From Bacillota bacterium (GTDB lineage: Bacteria; Bacillota; Clostridia; Oscillospirales; Ruminococcaceae), in the NCBI GenBank assembly GCA_023388515.1, contig JAEWGD010000002.1, forward strand, positions 1 to 43,344: DNA of 43,344 bases, read 5' to 3'. A model generated the notes under the pieces. That model did no database searches. It saw only the letters and a program-made list of their open reading frames with translations, and was not told the origin of the DNA. Below are positions 7,934-15,559 of this stretch, piece after piece (position 1 is the stretch's first letter; each line of letters starts with the position of its first letter). Made by a program: the position numbers and the translations under genes.

Positions 7934-7988
7934 ATTATAGGACAAATAGTCCATAATGTCAATAGGACTATATGTACTATTGTATAAT
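7934..7988. promoter_or_regulatory. Divergent promoter region with operator dyads
   Basis: On the minus strand TTGACA (7957-7962) and TATAAT (7934-7939) are 17 bp apart, a perfect consensus. On the plus strand TATAAT is at 7983-7988 with a weak -35. GGAC-N5-GTCC (7940-7952) lies inside the minus-strand spacer, and ATAGTCC (7946-7952) pairs with GGACTAT (7965-7971). These dyads are likely binding sites for the adjacent XRE repressor. Confidence 0.7.
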
Positions 7989-8004
7989 AAAGTAGGGTGA
8001 TAAA

Positions 8005-8226
8005 ATGAAATTAAGAATAAAGGATTTAAGAGAAGATAGGGATATAACTCAAAAGGAAGTAGCAAGAGTTCTCATGTGTGATCAATCTCTTTACTCAAAA
8101 TATGAAAGGGAAGAACGTGAAATTCCACTGCGGTTGATAATAAGGCTTGCCGAGTATTTTGATGTAAGTATAGATTATTTAGTGGGTAGAACCGATGTTA
8201 AAAAGCCATATCCCAAAAGAAAATAA
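8005..8226 (+). CDS. XRE-family transcriptional regulator
   Basis: A 73-residue protein that is a single Cro/C1-type helix-turn-helix (IKDLREDRDITQKEVARVL, recognition helix DQSLYSKYEREEREI, then LAEYFDVSIDYLVGRTD). The closing SIDYLVGR signature is typical of small Firmicute XRE repressors. AGGGTGATAAA precedes the ATG. It is divergent from the small gene at 7716-7916, with dyads between them that it likely binds to repress both. Positively charged tail KKPYPKRK. Confidence 0.9.
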   Translation: MKLRIKDLREDRDITQKEVARVLMCDQSLYSKYEREEREIPLRLIIRLAEYFDVSIDYLVGRTDVKKPYPKRK

Positions 8227-8260
8227 GAATTGAAAAGCTTGGAATCATGCAAATGTATAG

Positions 8261-8289
8261 TTGATTTTTGCTATCAGTTGTGGTATAGT
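8261..8289 (+). promoter_or_regulatory. Promoter for the small acidic gene before Fic 2
   Basis: TTGATT and TATAGT separated by 17 bp. The -10 and following bases (TATAGTATA, then AAAAGGAAGTT after one variable base) recur at 8598-8618 before the second Fic gene, so the two leaders look duplicated. Confidence 0.65.
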
Positions 8290-8322
8290 ATATAAAAGGA
8301 AGTTACCGATGGGAGGCTATGT

Positions 8323-8568
8323 ATGGATGATTTTAAAAAGACCCCCACAGAGCGTGAGCTATCATATGAGTACGGATTGCCTAACTATTTGCAGCATGAT
8401 TTGGATGCATATAAAGATGGACTTGAAAACGGTTCAACATTAATTGACTGTTTATGGGGTGAACTTTATGGCAGTATAAACTCGGCTCAAATTGATGATG
8501 GTGCCATTACTACAGAACATGCTGATTATTTAAGGAAAAAGTTTTTGTGGAGTGATGAAGTTGAGTAA
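8323..8568 (+). CDS. Small acidic protein of unknown function, upstream partner of Fic 2
   Basis: An 81-residue acidic protein (MDDFKKTPTERELSYEYGLP, ending ADYLRKKFLWSDEVE). I recognise the sequence type from clostridial mobile elements but not a function. It has no membrane or signal segment. The start follows GATGGGAGGCTATGT. It precedes the Fic-domain gene by 67 bases and shares the same promoter-leader sequence, so the two may be co-regulated. An antitoxin role is possible given the arrangement, but nothing in the sequence proves it. Confidence 0.6.
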   Translation: MDDFKKTPTERELSYEYGLPNYLQHDLDAYKDGLENGSTLIDCLWGELYGSINSAQIDDGAITTEHADYLRKKFLWSDEVE

Positions 8569-8573
8569 GTTGG

Positions 8574-8603
8574 TTGATTTTACGAACTGCCGAAGAATAT
8601 AGT
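8574..8603 (+). promoter_or_regulatory. Promoter for the second Fic gene
   Basis: TTGATT and TATAGT separated by 18 bp, followed by a leader nearly identical to that of the upstream gene and by ACAGGAGGTATCTT as ribosome site. Confidence 0.65.
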
Positions 8604-8635
8604 ATACAAAAGGAAGTTGATACAGGAGGTATCTT

Positions 8636-9370
8636 ATGGAATCAAAGTTTAAATTAACGGTGGAAGAAAACATATTTGTTGCAAAACGAAATATCGTTGA
8701 TTATATCTGGAAAAGTGCGAATCTTGAAGGAATTAATATAACATTTCCTGAAACCAATGCTATTTTTGAGGGCATGGGTGTGGAAAGCGTCAAGGTCGAT
8801 GATATTGTTAAGATAAACAACATGAAACGCACATGGAGTTTTATGTTGGATACACTCGATAGGCTCACTGATTTCGACTATATGTGCCGTTTGAATATGA
8901 TAATTGGCAGTGATGGAAGCATATTTGGATCAGGTAAAATAAGGGCTTATGATGTAAAAAATTCAGGCACGAAGTGGCAACCACAAATTCCTTTTGAATA
9001 CGATATACGAAATGAAATAGCAGATATACTGCTGATAGAATCACCAACTGACCGAGCGATAACGCTCATGCTTTGGGGAATGCGAAGGCAAGTTTTTATT
9101 GATGGAAATAAACGTACAGCAATGATGCTTGCCAACAAAGAAATGATAACGAATGGCTGTGGCATTATCAGTATACCAAATGAGTTGATACGAAAATTTG
9201 GGGAGTTGTTAATTGCTTTTTATGAAACAAATGATATGTCAAACATAAAACAATTTGTTTATGATGAATGTATTGATGGAATTGATATGCGTATGCAGGA
9301 GCGTATTGAAAGGGAAAAATCAATTTCGTTAGAGAAATCTGATGAGCAATTTGGTATGAAAATGGAATAA
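8636..9370 (+). CDS. Fic-domain protein with Gln in place of the catalytic His
   Basis: A 244-residue protein. The loop QVFIDGNKRTA (about residue 151) matches the Fic signature HxFx(D/E)GN(G/K)R except that the first position, the catalytic His, is Gln. The phosphate-binding FIDGNKRTA part is preserved. Classical Fic-mediated transfer of AMP or phosphate should therefore fail, unless this subfamily uses another base. The N-terminal 100 residues are helical (VEENIFVAKRNIVDYIWKSAN) and may carry a regulatory domain; I see no (S/T)xxxE(G/N) inhibitory motif. It has its own promoter and terminator and forms a cassette with the small acidic gene before it. Confidence 0.8.
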   Translation: MESKFKLTVEENIFVAKRNIVDYIWKSANLEGINITFPETNAIFEGMGVESVKVDDIVKINNMKRTWSFMLDTLDRLTDFDYMCRLNMIIGSDGSIFGSGKIRAYDVKNSGTKWQPQIPFEYDIRNEIADILLIESPTDRAITLMLWGMRRQVFIDGNKRTAMMLANKEMITNGCGIISIPNELIRKFGELLIAFYETNDMSNIKQFVYDECIDGIDMRMQERIEREKSISLEKSDEQFGMKME

Positions 9371-9381
9371 CACAAACTTTG

Positions 9382-9407
9382 AGAGTCACATATGTGGCTC
9401 TTTTTTT
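9382..9407 (+). terminator. Intrinsic terminator after Fic 2
   Basis: AGAG and CTCT enclose CACATATGTG with one T.G wobble, followed by eight Ts. It ends the cassette before the NlpC/P60 gene. Confidence 0.8.
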
Positions 9408-9429
9408 ATTGTAAAAGGAGAGTGATAAA

Positions 9430-10620
9430 ATGGCGATTCCGATTGCAGCGATAGCCAAAAAGGTTGCCGTGCATCTTGCAACAAAGAAAGGAACACGGAC
9501 TGTTATTAGTTCAATTATTGCAGGGCTTTTATGCCTAGCACTACTCCCAGTGGTGGTTTTATTGAGCGTAAGCGGTGGCTTATCACAAACAGGAAATCAG
9601 CAAACCGACTTTGGGAATATGTTTTTACAGCAATTAACTCCTACCCAACAGGAGCAGTTTTCACAGATGGAGTTAGCTGGACAAGCGATTGTTGATGAGC
9701 TTACGAAACTTGGGCTGAAAGAGGAAATCATGAAAGCACAAGTAATTTACCTGACTTACTTTAATGGAATTGAACAGCCTAAAACCTTTTTTAAGGATTT
9801 TACAGGCTGTTTTTTACTTGCAAAATCTGATGAAGAGCTAATATCATTACTCAATAGAAACTATAATTTGCAAATTAATTTTGATGAATATATGCGAAGT
9901 ATTTCGTTAATCAAGCACATAACAATTGATGAAAATATGTTTGTAAATGTGAAAATAAAAAATAACATTGACCTTACAAAATGGGTAGTGAACGCTTTTG
10001 AAACGGGTTGGGGTTACGTTCCTAATACGTTTGGGGAGGTGTTAAATAGCGAAAAGTACAAGGAGTTGAAAGAAAAATATCCCACTGAAATCACTGTGGA
10101 TTGTGAAAAATGGCTTGGTCGCAGAACAATAGATAATCTAAATTTACTGAAATCATATCTGTTTTATGACTTTGAAAGCAGAGTTATTGCAACAGATAAT
10201 TCTGCTGTTTTAAGCATGACTTTACAGGAATTATATCATTCTGCAACCGAAAAAGGCAGTATAAAAAGCCTTCCCCAAACCGTTGGTACAGCTGTTTTTG
10301 ATGGAAATATCATTGGAATTTATATTGGAAATGATGAAATAATTTACGCAAAATCTGTTTCAGATGGCATTGTAAAAGAGAAAATTTCTGATGGAGAATG
10401 GACTTCATGGTTTCAAATTCCGAATATTCAGTATGGTGATGTGGGGAGTTTTGACAATGAAATTGACTTTGTGGATTACTATAATCCAAATTTGAAAAAC
10501 AATATTGACCTCGTAAAATGGGCAGAAAATGCTTGTGAAATGCAGTGGGGATATGTTTACGGAACTTATGGTACTGTGCTTGACGAAAAGCTTGTGATGA
10601 GGGTGTCAATTCCACACTGA
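9430..10620 (+). CDS. Truncated NlpC/P60-like transfer cell-wall hydrolase (N-terminal part)
   Basis: A membrane-anchored exported protein. A hydrophobic segment (about residues 27-49, SSIIAGLLCLALLPVVVLLS) is followed by a helical region and then tandem NlpC/P60-like repeats. Repeat 1 (about 175-345) is degenerate: the position of the catalytic Cys reads TIDNLNLL and that of the catalytic His reads NIIGIYIG. Repeat 2 begins with WAENACEMQWGYVYGTYGTV but is cut at base 10592, after which eight unrelated residues are read. Such proteins locally open peptidoglycan for the mating channel. The active second domain survives only in the separate copy at 14781-15554. This product should be inactive. 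Start after AAAAGGAGAGTG. Confidence 0.75.
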   Translation: MAIPIAAIAKKVAVHLATKKGTRTVISSIIAGLLCLALLPVVVLLSVSGGLSQTGNQQTDFGNMFLQQLTPTQQEQFSQMELAGQAIVDELTKLGLKEEIMKAQVIYLTYFNGIEQPKTFFKDFTGCFLLAKSDEELISLLNRNYNLQINFDEYMRSISLIKHITIDENMFVNVKIKNNIDLTKWVVNAFETGWGYVPNTFGEVLNSEKYKELKEKYPTEITVDCEKWLGRRTIDNLNLLKSYLFYDFESRVIATDNSAVLSMTLQELYHSATEKGSIKSLPQTVGTAVFDGNIIGIYIGNDEIIYAKSVSDGIVKEKISDGEWTSWFQIPNIQYGDVGSFDNEIDFVDYYNPNLKNNIDLVKWAENACEMQWGYVYGTYGTVLDEKLVMRVSIPH

Positions 10621-10751
10621 AAGCCACGGGGCCCGATGCGGTTGCCGTTCCCACCTACTCAAGCAGCAAGGCATCGTTCTTTACTTCTGCGGAAGAGGAA
10701 CTCGCCAATACTTTAGTAGCTACGGATTACAAAGACCCTCCGCTTGTCAAC
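10593..10751 (+). pseudogene. Fragment of an unrelated gene, possibly a phage-type cytosine methylase
   Basis: From the hydrolase break a different frame is open (EGVNSTLKATGPDAVAVPTY, then ASFFTSAEEELANTLVATDY, then KDPP). Its G+C content is visibly higher than that of its neighbours. The wording resembles the linker before motif IX in phage cytosine-5 methylases, but that is from memory and weak. It has no start and no stop of its own, running directly into the TnpB remnant. Confidence 0.3.
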
Positions 10752-11057
10752 CAAGTGATAATTTTAGAAGATTTGAAAGTTAGAAATATGTTAAAAAATC
10801 ATAATCTAGCAAAAGCAATATCCGAAGTATCATGGTCTGAATTTAGAAAGCAATTAGAATATAAAGCAGAATGGTATGGTAGAAAGATAATAATAGCACC
10901 ATCCAATTATGCTAGTAGTCAATTATGTTCTAATTGTGGATATAAAAATCTAGATGTAAAAAATCTAGCACTTAGAGAATGGGAATGTCCTGAGTGCGGG
11001 GTAAATCATGATAGAGACATAAATGCTAGTAAAAACCTACTGAAATTAGCAATATAA
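10752..11057 (+). pseudogene. tnpB: 3' remnant of IS605-family TnpB (RNA-guided nuclease)
   Basis: The last 101 residues or so of a TnpB protein. They include the zinc finger CSNCG ... CPECG and the final RuvC motif DRDINASKNLL. The N-terminal wedge/REC region, the first RuvC Asp and the Glu motif are absent, so no nuclease activity is possible. Full TnpB is about 370-400 residues. The frame is fused to foreign sequence at its 5' side. The right end of the insertion element follows directly, so this is the tail of a truncated IS605-type insertion. Confidence 0.85.
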
Positions 11058-11177
11058 TTTTGGTACTATTGGGGTAGGAACTACCCTTAGAGCTTGGGTA
11101 AACTTATCTCGTTAGAGACATTGACCAAGAAGCTCCCACTTCAACGAACGAATGTGAGTAAGTGGTGAGTAGTTCAC
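11058..11177 (+). mobile_element. IS200/IS605-type right end with likely omega-RNA 3' portion
   Basis: Just after the tnpB stop lies the structured right end of the element. It contains a hairpin CCACTT (11136-11141) with AAGTGG (11160-11165), and the end reads AGTAGTTCAC. This layout is typical of IS605-group right ends. In intact elements the guide RNA (omega-RNA) covers the end of tnpB and this hairpin and takes its guide from the flanking DNA, here the bases from about 11178. The left end and most of tnpB are missing. Confidence 0.6.
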
Positions 11178-11178
11178 A

Positions 11179-11214
11179 ACCACCAAATATATATTTGATT
11201 GTACACACCAATGG
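11179..11214. repeat. 36-bp imperfect direct repeat, copy A (flanks sigI-rsgI module)
   Basis: Begins ACCACCAAATAT and ends CAATGG. It matches 14083-14118 in 31 of 36 positions. It starts right at the TnpB element right end and lies beyond the rsgI terminator. Confidence 0.7.
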
Positions 11215-11220
11215 GTATAA

Positions 11221-11256
11221 AAAACCCGACAAGTAGTAATTCTTATCAGGCTTTTA
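11221..11256 (-). terminator. Terminator of the sigI-rsgI operon
   Basis: CCCGACAAG (11225-11233) pairs with CTTATCAGG (11242-11250) through two wobbles. On the minus strand it is followed by a run of Ts, 28 bases past the rsgI stop. Confidence 0.65.
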
Positions 11257-11283
11257 TATAAGGAAGTGTGCTTATGATTAGCT

Positions 11284-13026
11284 CTATTTTGTAGGCATAG
11301 TAAACTTAACACCCGAAGTTGAAAAGTTTCCAGATTCAAAAACGTAAGTTACTGCGACGTAATAGGTTTTATTTAATTCAAGAAGTACACCGTTCTTATC
11401 TTTAAGATATGGCCATTGGCTTTTATTCTCTTTATAATCCTTGGCAGCATGATATCCAAACGTGTCATTTTTTAAACTTTTATCATAAATTGGGTTTTGG
11501 TTTGTTTCTGACATCACGACTTTATATCCTAAGAAACCAGTATATTTTTTTCCATTATAGGTTGCCGTTGAACCTTTTGTTGCTGTCCATTCGATTAATA
11601 AATCTGTATCATTTATACTTACTTTATTAATTTTAGGGGTAATGCTATCATCAGTTACAGTAGGTTTTTTAGGAATTGTAACTTTTACAGTATCTGAGGT
11701 AAACTTTCCATTTCCAAAACAATATGTTATTGAAAAGTAGTAAGTTTTTCCGCTTTGTAATCCATAGTCATTAGGATTTGCAACCCATTTTGATGTGTTT
11801 GTTGATGTGTGGTACGAAAGATAGCCATCTTCAGGATAAATAGGATTAGGATTATTTTCTGACGCCACAATTTTATAATATTCAAAGTTATTGTATTTTT
11901 TACCTTCAAAAGTTACATATGGGTTAGAGAGTGGTGTCCACAAAACTTTTATTGTTCCATCCTCTAAAGTATATACAGTTATTTTAGGATTTATTTCGCT
12001 TTCATCTTCATCTTGAGAGTCAGGTGTTGGTTTTTCTGTCGTTATAATTGGTTTTTTAGTTTCTGGTGCTTTAGACTCTGTAACATTAGTTTCTGGTGCT
12101 TTAGTTATTGTAGCTTCAGTGGTAATGTTAGTGGTGGCATCTGAAACATCACTTTGTGGTGGCAATTTGGTGGTTATCGTCGTATAGGTTTGTTCCTGCT
12201 GTACTTTTGCAGCTTTGTTTATAATAGCCTGAGAAAGCATTCCATTTTCATCAATTGCATTTAATGCAGTTAATAACTCGGTAATATTAGCAGTTCTTAA
12301 AAACTCGTCTGTCAGTTCTATTTTATTATCAAGTGCATAACTTAAAAGTAATTCTTTACCTAAGGAAATATTGCCAACAGAAGCTTTTTCTATAATATCT
12401 GGATTTTCTATGACCACCGATAAAATTTTGATATCCTTTAAATCTGTACTTATAGAATTTAGCTGGCTTTGAATGTTACTAAGAAATTCATCAGGGTTAG
12501 TTTCTTTACTTATGTTATTTAATGCTGTTGCAATAAATATGTTGTTTTTGTTTTCGTCAATATAACCAAGCTTTTTTGCTTCTGAAACAATTGCTTTTAT
12601 TCCTACAATAATAGGTTTGTCTATAATCTGGATATTTGAAAGAACATCACGTCCTTCTTCATTGAAATATTTTACATTAGTAATAACATTGTTTTGATCA
12701 ATATTAAGCTCAATGCCAGGATTTATATCAACCGAAACAATTGCAGTTGTCGCATTGCTATTGCTTAGTGGAGTATTAAATAAATTTTTTGAAACAACTG
12801 CTATTCCTAAAATTAGTACAAGCGAAGCGGCTATGGACATGGCGATCTTAACCGCTCTGTTAAATATAATCGAGTTATTCTCTTTACATAAATCATTATC
12901 GTTAATAATTACTTGTTTACCCACAAAATCATCCTCCTTTAAATGTATATGTATCATTTTGCACTCAGTAGTGAATACAATTGCCTTATTGTTGTCAATT
13001 TCCATAATAGTACCAGTATACTCCAT
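11284..13026 (-). CDS. RsgI-type membrane anti-sigma-I factor with extracellular domains
   Basis: A 580-residue type II membrane protein. Residues 1-55 form the cytosolic RsgI N-terminal domain that binds sigma-I. One membrane segment is at about 60-80 (AMSIAASLVLILGIAVVS). Outside the membrane the conserved RsgI segment VSVDINPGIELNI (about 95-107) contains the Asn-Pro pair at which family members self-cleave. A Thr/Pro-rich linker (about 275-345) leads to two tandem repeats of about 105 residues with Tyr-rich, fibronectin-like patterns (NNFEYYKIVASENNPNPIY; GFLGYKVVMSETNQNPIY). These are presumably the external sensor. In cellulolytic clostridia such ectodomains bind polysaccharide; what this one binds is not evident. 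Its ATG overlaps the sigI stop (TAATG). Confidence 0.88.
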   Translation of the reverse strand: MEYTGTIMEIDNNKAIVFTTECKMIHIHLKEDDFVGKQVIINDNDLCKENNSIIFNRAVKIAMSIAASLVLILGIAVVSKNLFNTPLSNSNATTAIVSVDINPGIELNIDQNNVITNVKYFNEEGRDVLSNIQIIDKPIIVGIKAIVSEAKKLGYIDENKNNIFIATALNNISKETNPDEFLSNIQSQLNSISTDLKDIKILSVVIENPDIIEKASVGNISLGKELLLSYALDNKIELTDEFLRTANITELLTALNAIDENGMLSQAIINKAAKVQQEQTYTTITTKLPPQSDVSDATTNITTEATITKAPETNVTESKAPETKKPIITTEKPTPDSQDEDESEINPKITVYTLEDGTIKVLWTPLSNPYVTFEGKKYNNFEYYKIVASENNPNPIYPEDGYLSYHTSTNTSKWVANPNDYGLQSGKTYYFSITYCFGNGKFTSDTVKVTIPKKPTVTDDSITPKINKVSINDTDLLIEWTATKGSTATYNGKKYTGFLGYKVVMSETNQNPIYDKSLKNDTFGYHAAKDYKENKSQWPYLKDKNGVLLELNKTYYVAVTYVFESGNFSTSGVKFTMPTK

Positions 13027-13757
13027 TATTGGCTTCCCCCTTTCCTTGTAAGCTCTATGTAACTTTTAATAATATCCATATCGCTCTTCATTGCAAGATA
13101 AAGGCTGATTATGTATTTTCGGTGCTTTTCTATCGTTTTTCTACTAACAGATACAATTTGCATAAGTTGAATAATAGGCAGCCTCCTATCTTTTTCAAGC
13201 CTTTGCGATAGACCGTTGTTATCAATAATGCTATCTGCTATATAAACACATAGACGCCGAGTGTCTGCGTGCTTTGGGGATAGCGCTATTAAATCTTTAA
13301 ATGATATACCATAGTCTTGAAGCTTTAATTTAAATTTTAGGATTTCTTCTTCGATTTCAATTTTATCTATAAAATCTGGTAATTGTGTGACAGCTTCTTT
13401 TATAATTGGATTTTGCATGCCCTGGTCCTCAAAAGAATAAAAAATTTCAGAACGATGGCGACTATTTTTTCTGATGTGGTCTATTAGTCTTCGATTTATT
13501 ACCAATCTTGAAAAGCACAAGAAATTATCGTTTTTGCTTGGATTGTAGGAGTCAATTGCTTCATTAAAAGCGGATAACGCAATGCTGAATTCGTCTGTAC
13601 CCTCGGCAGGTCGTCTTATAATTTTAGAGGTAATAGTTACAATATTGTCCCAATTGTCGCAAATAAGTTTTTCGCGAACTGCAGTTTCGCCAAGTTTTAT
13701 CTGCTTAATCATATCTTCTGATTTGGTAGAATGTTTTTCGGTTGAAGTTGTAGACAT
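13026..13757 (-). CDS. sigI: RNA polymerase sigma-I factor
   Basis: A 243-residue alternative sigma factor of the SigI type: an N-terminal region 2-like domain (DEFSIALSAFNEAIDSYNPSK, FLCFSRLVINRRLIDHIRKNSR) and the SigI-specific C-terminal domain (SVSRKTIEKHRKYIISLYLAM helix-turn-helix). It directs RNA polymerase to promoters with a CGAA-type -10, usually for surface or carbohydrate genes. It is coupled to the anti-sigma gene by a 1-base overlap, and its own upstream DNA carries a matching promoter, so the pair is probably self-activating upon signal. The pair sits between broken pieces of a transfer gene, an unusual place for it. Confidence 0.9.
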   Translation of the reverse strand: MSTTSTEKHSTKSEDMIKQIKLGETAVREKLICDNWDNIVTITSKIIRRPAEGTDEFSIALSAFNEAIDSYNPSKNDNFLCFSRLVINRRLIDHIRKNSRHRSEIFYSFEDQGMQNPIIKEAVTQLPDFIDKIEIEEEILKFKLKLQDYGISFKDLIALSPKHADTRRLCVYIADSIIDNNGLSQRLEKDRRLPIIQLMQIVSVSRKTIEKHRKYIISLYLAMKSDMDIIKSYIELTRKGGSQ

Positions 13758-13795
13758 AATTTTAACTCCCTTTTCTTAATGCTTATATAAACTAA

Positions 13796-13824
13796 TTCGT
13801 AAGCTATGTATTTTTTTGTGGGGT
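13796..13824 (-). promoter_or_regulatory. Sigma-I-type autoregulatory promoter
   Basis: On the minus strand ACCCCACA (through 13824) followed by an A tract and then CGAA (13799-13796) lies about 40 bases before the sigI ATG. This fits the ACCCC / CGAA elements reported for sigma-I-dependent promoters of sigI operons. Confidence 0.6.
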
Positions 13825-14210
13825 ACATATATACTTTTTAAAATTTTAACATAAAAACTACTTATTGTCTACATTTATGTTGAATTTAAGTCATGATTTA
13901 TTAATAAAAACTTAGAATACAATGGATTAAAGTTTACTGTAAAAAGTATATCATGTTAATTAGTTATGAAATTTACAGATTTCTTGCATTAGAATCGTCA
14001 CTTGTTTGACAATTTAAAACTGTGAATAAAACCACCTTTTATATAATCACCACAGTACGATATTTATTAATCTTCGCTAAAGACCACCAAATATTTATAT
14101 GATTATACACAATAATGGAGATTTTATTAGTACAAATAATATTACTAAAAAGCAATGGATATGAAGAATTACTTAAAAATCCGTACTAAAATATTAAGAA
14201 AATAAAAAAA
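13825..14210. other. AT-rich intergenic stretch, no gene seen
   Basis: Lies between the sigI promoter and a short ORF. It holds the B copy of the 36-bp repeat and otherwise AT-rich sequence with scattered stop codons in all frames. I see no convincing RNA gene, promoter pair or protein in it. Confidence 0.5.
14083..14118. repeat. 36-bp imperfect direct repeat, copy B
   Basis: Same orientation as copy A at 11179 with five mismatches. The two copies bracket the sigI-rsgI operon plus its terminator and promoter. Confidence 0.7.
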
Positions 14211-14396
14211 TTGAGCTCCAGAAAAGTAAATGTCCCTGTTATAGTTATGTACGCTGATAATAGCACATTAAAAAGGTTTGGTGCTAAAGGAAATGAAATA
14301 ATAGAATTAGCAGATAACGAAAAGCATTACTCAAAAACTGAAAAAGATTATTCCGAGCTTGCCAAAAGCATGGAAGAGGTAGCAAATAAATATTAA
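14211..14396 (+). CDS. Short ORF, unknown, probably a gene remnant
   Basis: A 61-residue frame opening with TTG (VNVPVIVMYADNSTLKRFG, then EIIELADNEKHYSKTEKDYSEL). It has no clear ribosome site and no recognisable family. The acidic, helical C-terminus and a strong terminator behind it suggest the end of a once longer gene. The sequence before it is full of stops. Confidence 0.3.
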   Translation: MSSRKVNVPVIVMYADNSTLKRFGAKGNEIIELADNEKHYSKTEKDYSELAKSMEEVANKY

Positions 14397-14432
14397 ATTT
14401 AAAGTGAAAATAAAAATCACAATTTTAATTTG

Positions 14433-14475
14433 AAATTCCCGTGTCAAATAAATCATTTTACACGGGAATTTTTTA
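14433..14475. terminator. Strong bidirectional terminator
   Basis: A perfect 12-bp stem (14433-14444 with 14460-14471) flanked by A and T runs. It can serve the short ORF on the plus strand and the coiled-coil fragment on the minus strand. Confidence 0.85.
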
Positions 14476-14484
14476 AAAAGTAAT

Positions 14485-14780
14485 TTAGGTTTTATTATTT
14501 CTCCTCCACCAGTGTGTTTTCTTATTTGAAGATTCTTGATTATTAGAATCTTCTTTTTTTTGTTCTAATTTCAACTGAATAGTTCCAGCAGTTAAAGCTT
14601 GTTGTGTTTGGATGTTTTCTGCCTGTGTTTTTATAATTAAGGTTAATTCTGAAATTTGATTTTGTAATTCTGAAATCTGATTATCTTTTCTATTTAGTTG
14701 TTCATCTTTAATAGTAAGTTGTTCTTGTAATAAAGTTAATAGAGGCTGAACCTCACCAGAAACGGAGTTTTCAGTGGGTT
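14485..14780 (-). pseudogene. C-terminal fragment of a coiled-coil plasmid/phage protein
   Basis: About 97 residues on the minus strand, with a heptad-like Gln/Leu-rich region (LNRKDNQISELQNQISELTL) and a basic aromatic end (THWWRRNNKT). This pattern resembles the C-terminal part of DUF536-type proteins found beside plasmid replication genes. No ATG or ribosome site is present. Its 5' side runs into the start of the second hydrolase copy, so the gene was cut there by recombination. The identity is tentative. Confidence 0.4.
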
Positions 14781-15554
14781 GTGGAAACTGAATCTGCAAC
14801 TAAAAAAGGAAGCATGGAAAGCCTTCCACAAACAGTAGGTACAGCAGTTATTAATGGTTACATTATAGGAATTTACATTGGAAATGATGAAGTTATCTAT
14901 GCAAAATCTGTTGATGAAGGGATTGTGAAAGAGAAAGTTTCTAATGGTAAATGGACTTCATGGTTTGTAATTCCTAATGTTCAGTATGGTGATGAGGGGA
15001 GTTTTAACAATGAAATAGACTTTGCTGATTACTATAATCCGAATGTGAAAAATAACCTTGACCTTGTAAAATGGGCGGAAAATGCTTGTGAACTGCAGTG
15101 GGGATATGTTTATGGAACTTATGGTACTGTGCTTGACGAAAAGCTTTTGGGTATGAAAATATCTCAATATCCGAATGATGTTGGTAGATATGAGGAGTTT
15201 ATTCGTCAGAATTGGCACGGGAAAAGGACTGCTGACTGTGTAGGTTTGATTAAAGGCTACAGTTGGTATGACGCTGAATCAAGTGAGATAAAAATTGGCT
15301 CGAACGGTATGCCCGACGTTGGTGCAGACGGAATGTTCGGCTTGGCAAAGGTTAAAGGAATGATTGACACCATGCCAGAAGTAGCTGGGCTTGCTGTTTG
15401 GCAGGAAGGTCATATCGGAATTTATGTTGGAAACGGCGAGGTGATTGAGGCGATGAATACGAAACAAGGTGTTGTAAAAACCAAGCTTTTAGGTCGTGAA
15501 TGGACGCATTGGCTCCAAATTCCGTTTATTAATTATGTTGAAGAAAAGGAGTAA
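14781..15554 (+). CDS. 5'-truncated NlpC/P60 transfer hydrolase with the intact catalytic domain
   Basis: 257 residues readable from a GTG without ribosome site. The first 80 match the end of the degenerate repeat 1 of the copy at 9430-10620. Then follows a complete repeat 2 with the catalytic Cys in TADCVGLIKGYSWY and His in GHIGIYVGNGEVIEA, as in C40 peptidases. The membrane anchor is missing, so the product, if made, would not be exported. The overlap with the first copy (about 360 bp, similar but clearly not identical) means this is not one gene simply interrupted. It is joined from two related versions. DUF6103 follows 5 bases later. Confidence 0.75.
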   Translation: METESATKKGSMESLPQTVGTAVINGYIIGIYIGNDEVIYAKSVDEGIVKEKVSNGKWTSWFVIPNVQYGDEGSFNNEIDFADYYNPNVKNNLDLVKWAENACELQWGYVYGTYGTVLDEKLLGMKISQYPNDVGRYEEFIRQNWHGKRTADCVGLIKGYSWYDAESSEIKIGSNGMPDVGADGMFGLAKVKGMIDTMPEVAGLAVWQEGHIGIYVGNGEVIEAMNTKQGVVKTKLLGREWTHWLQIPFINYVEEKE

Positions 15555-15559
15555 AACGC

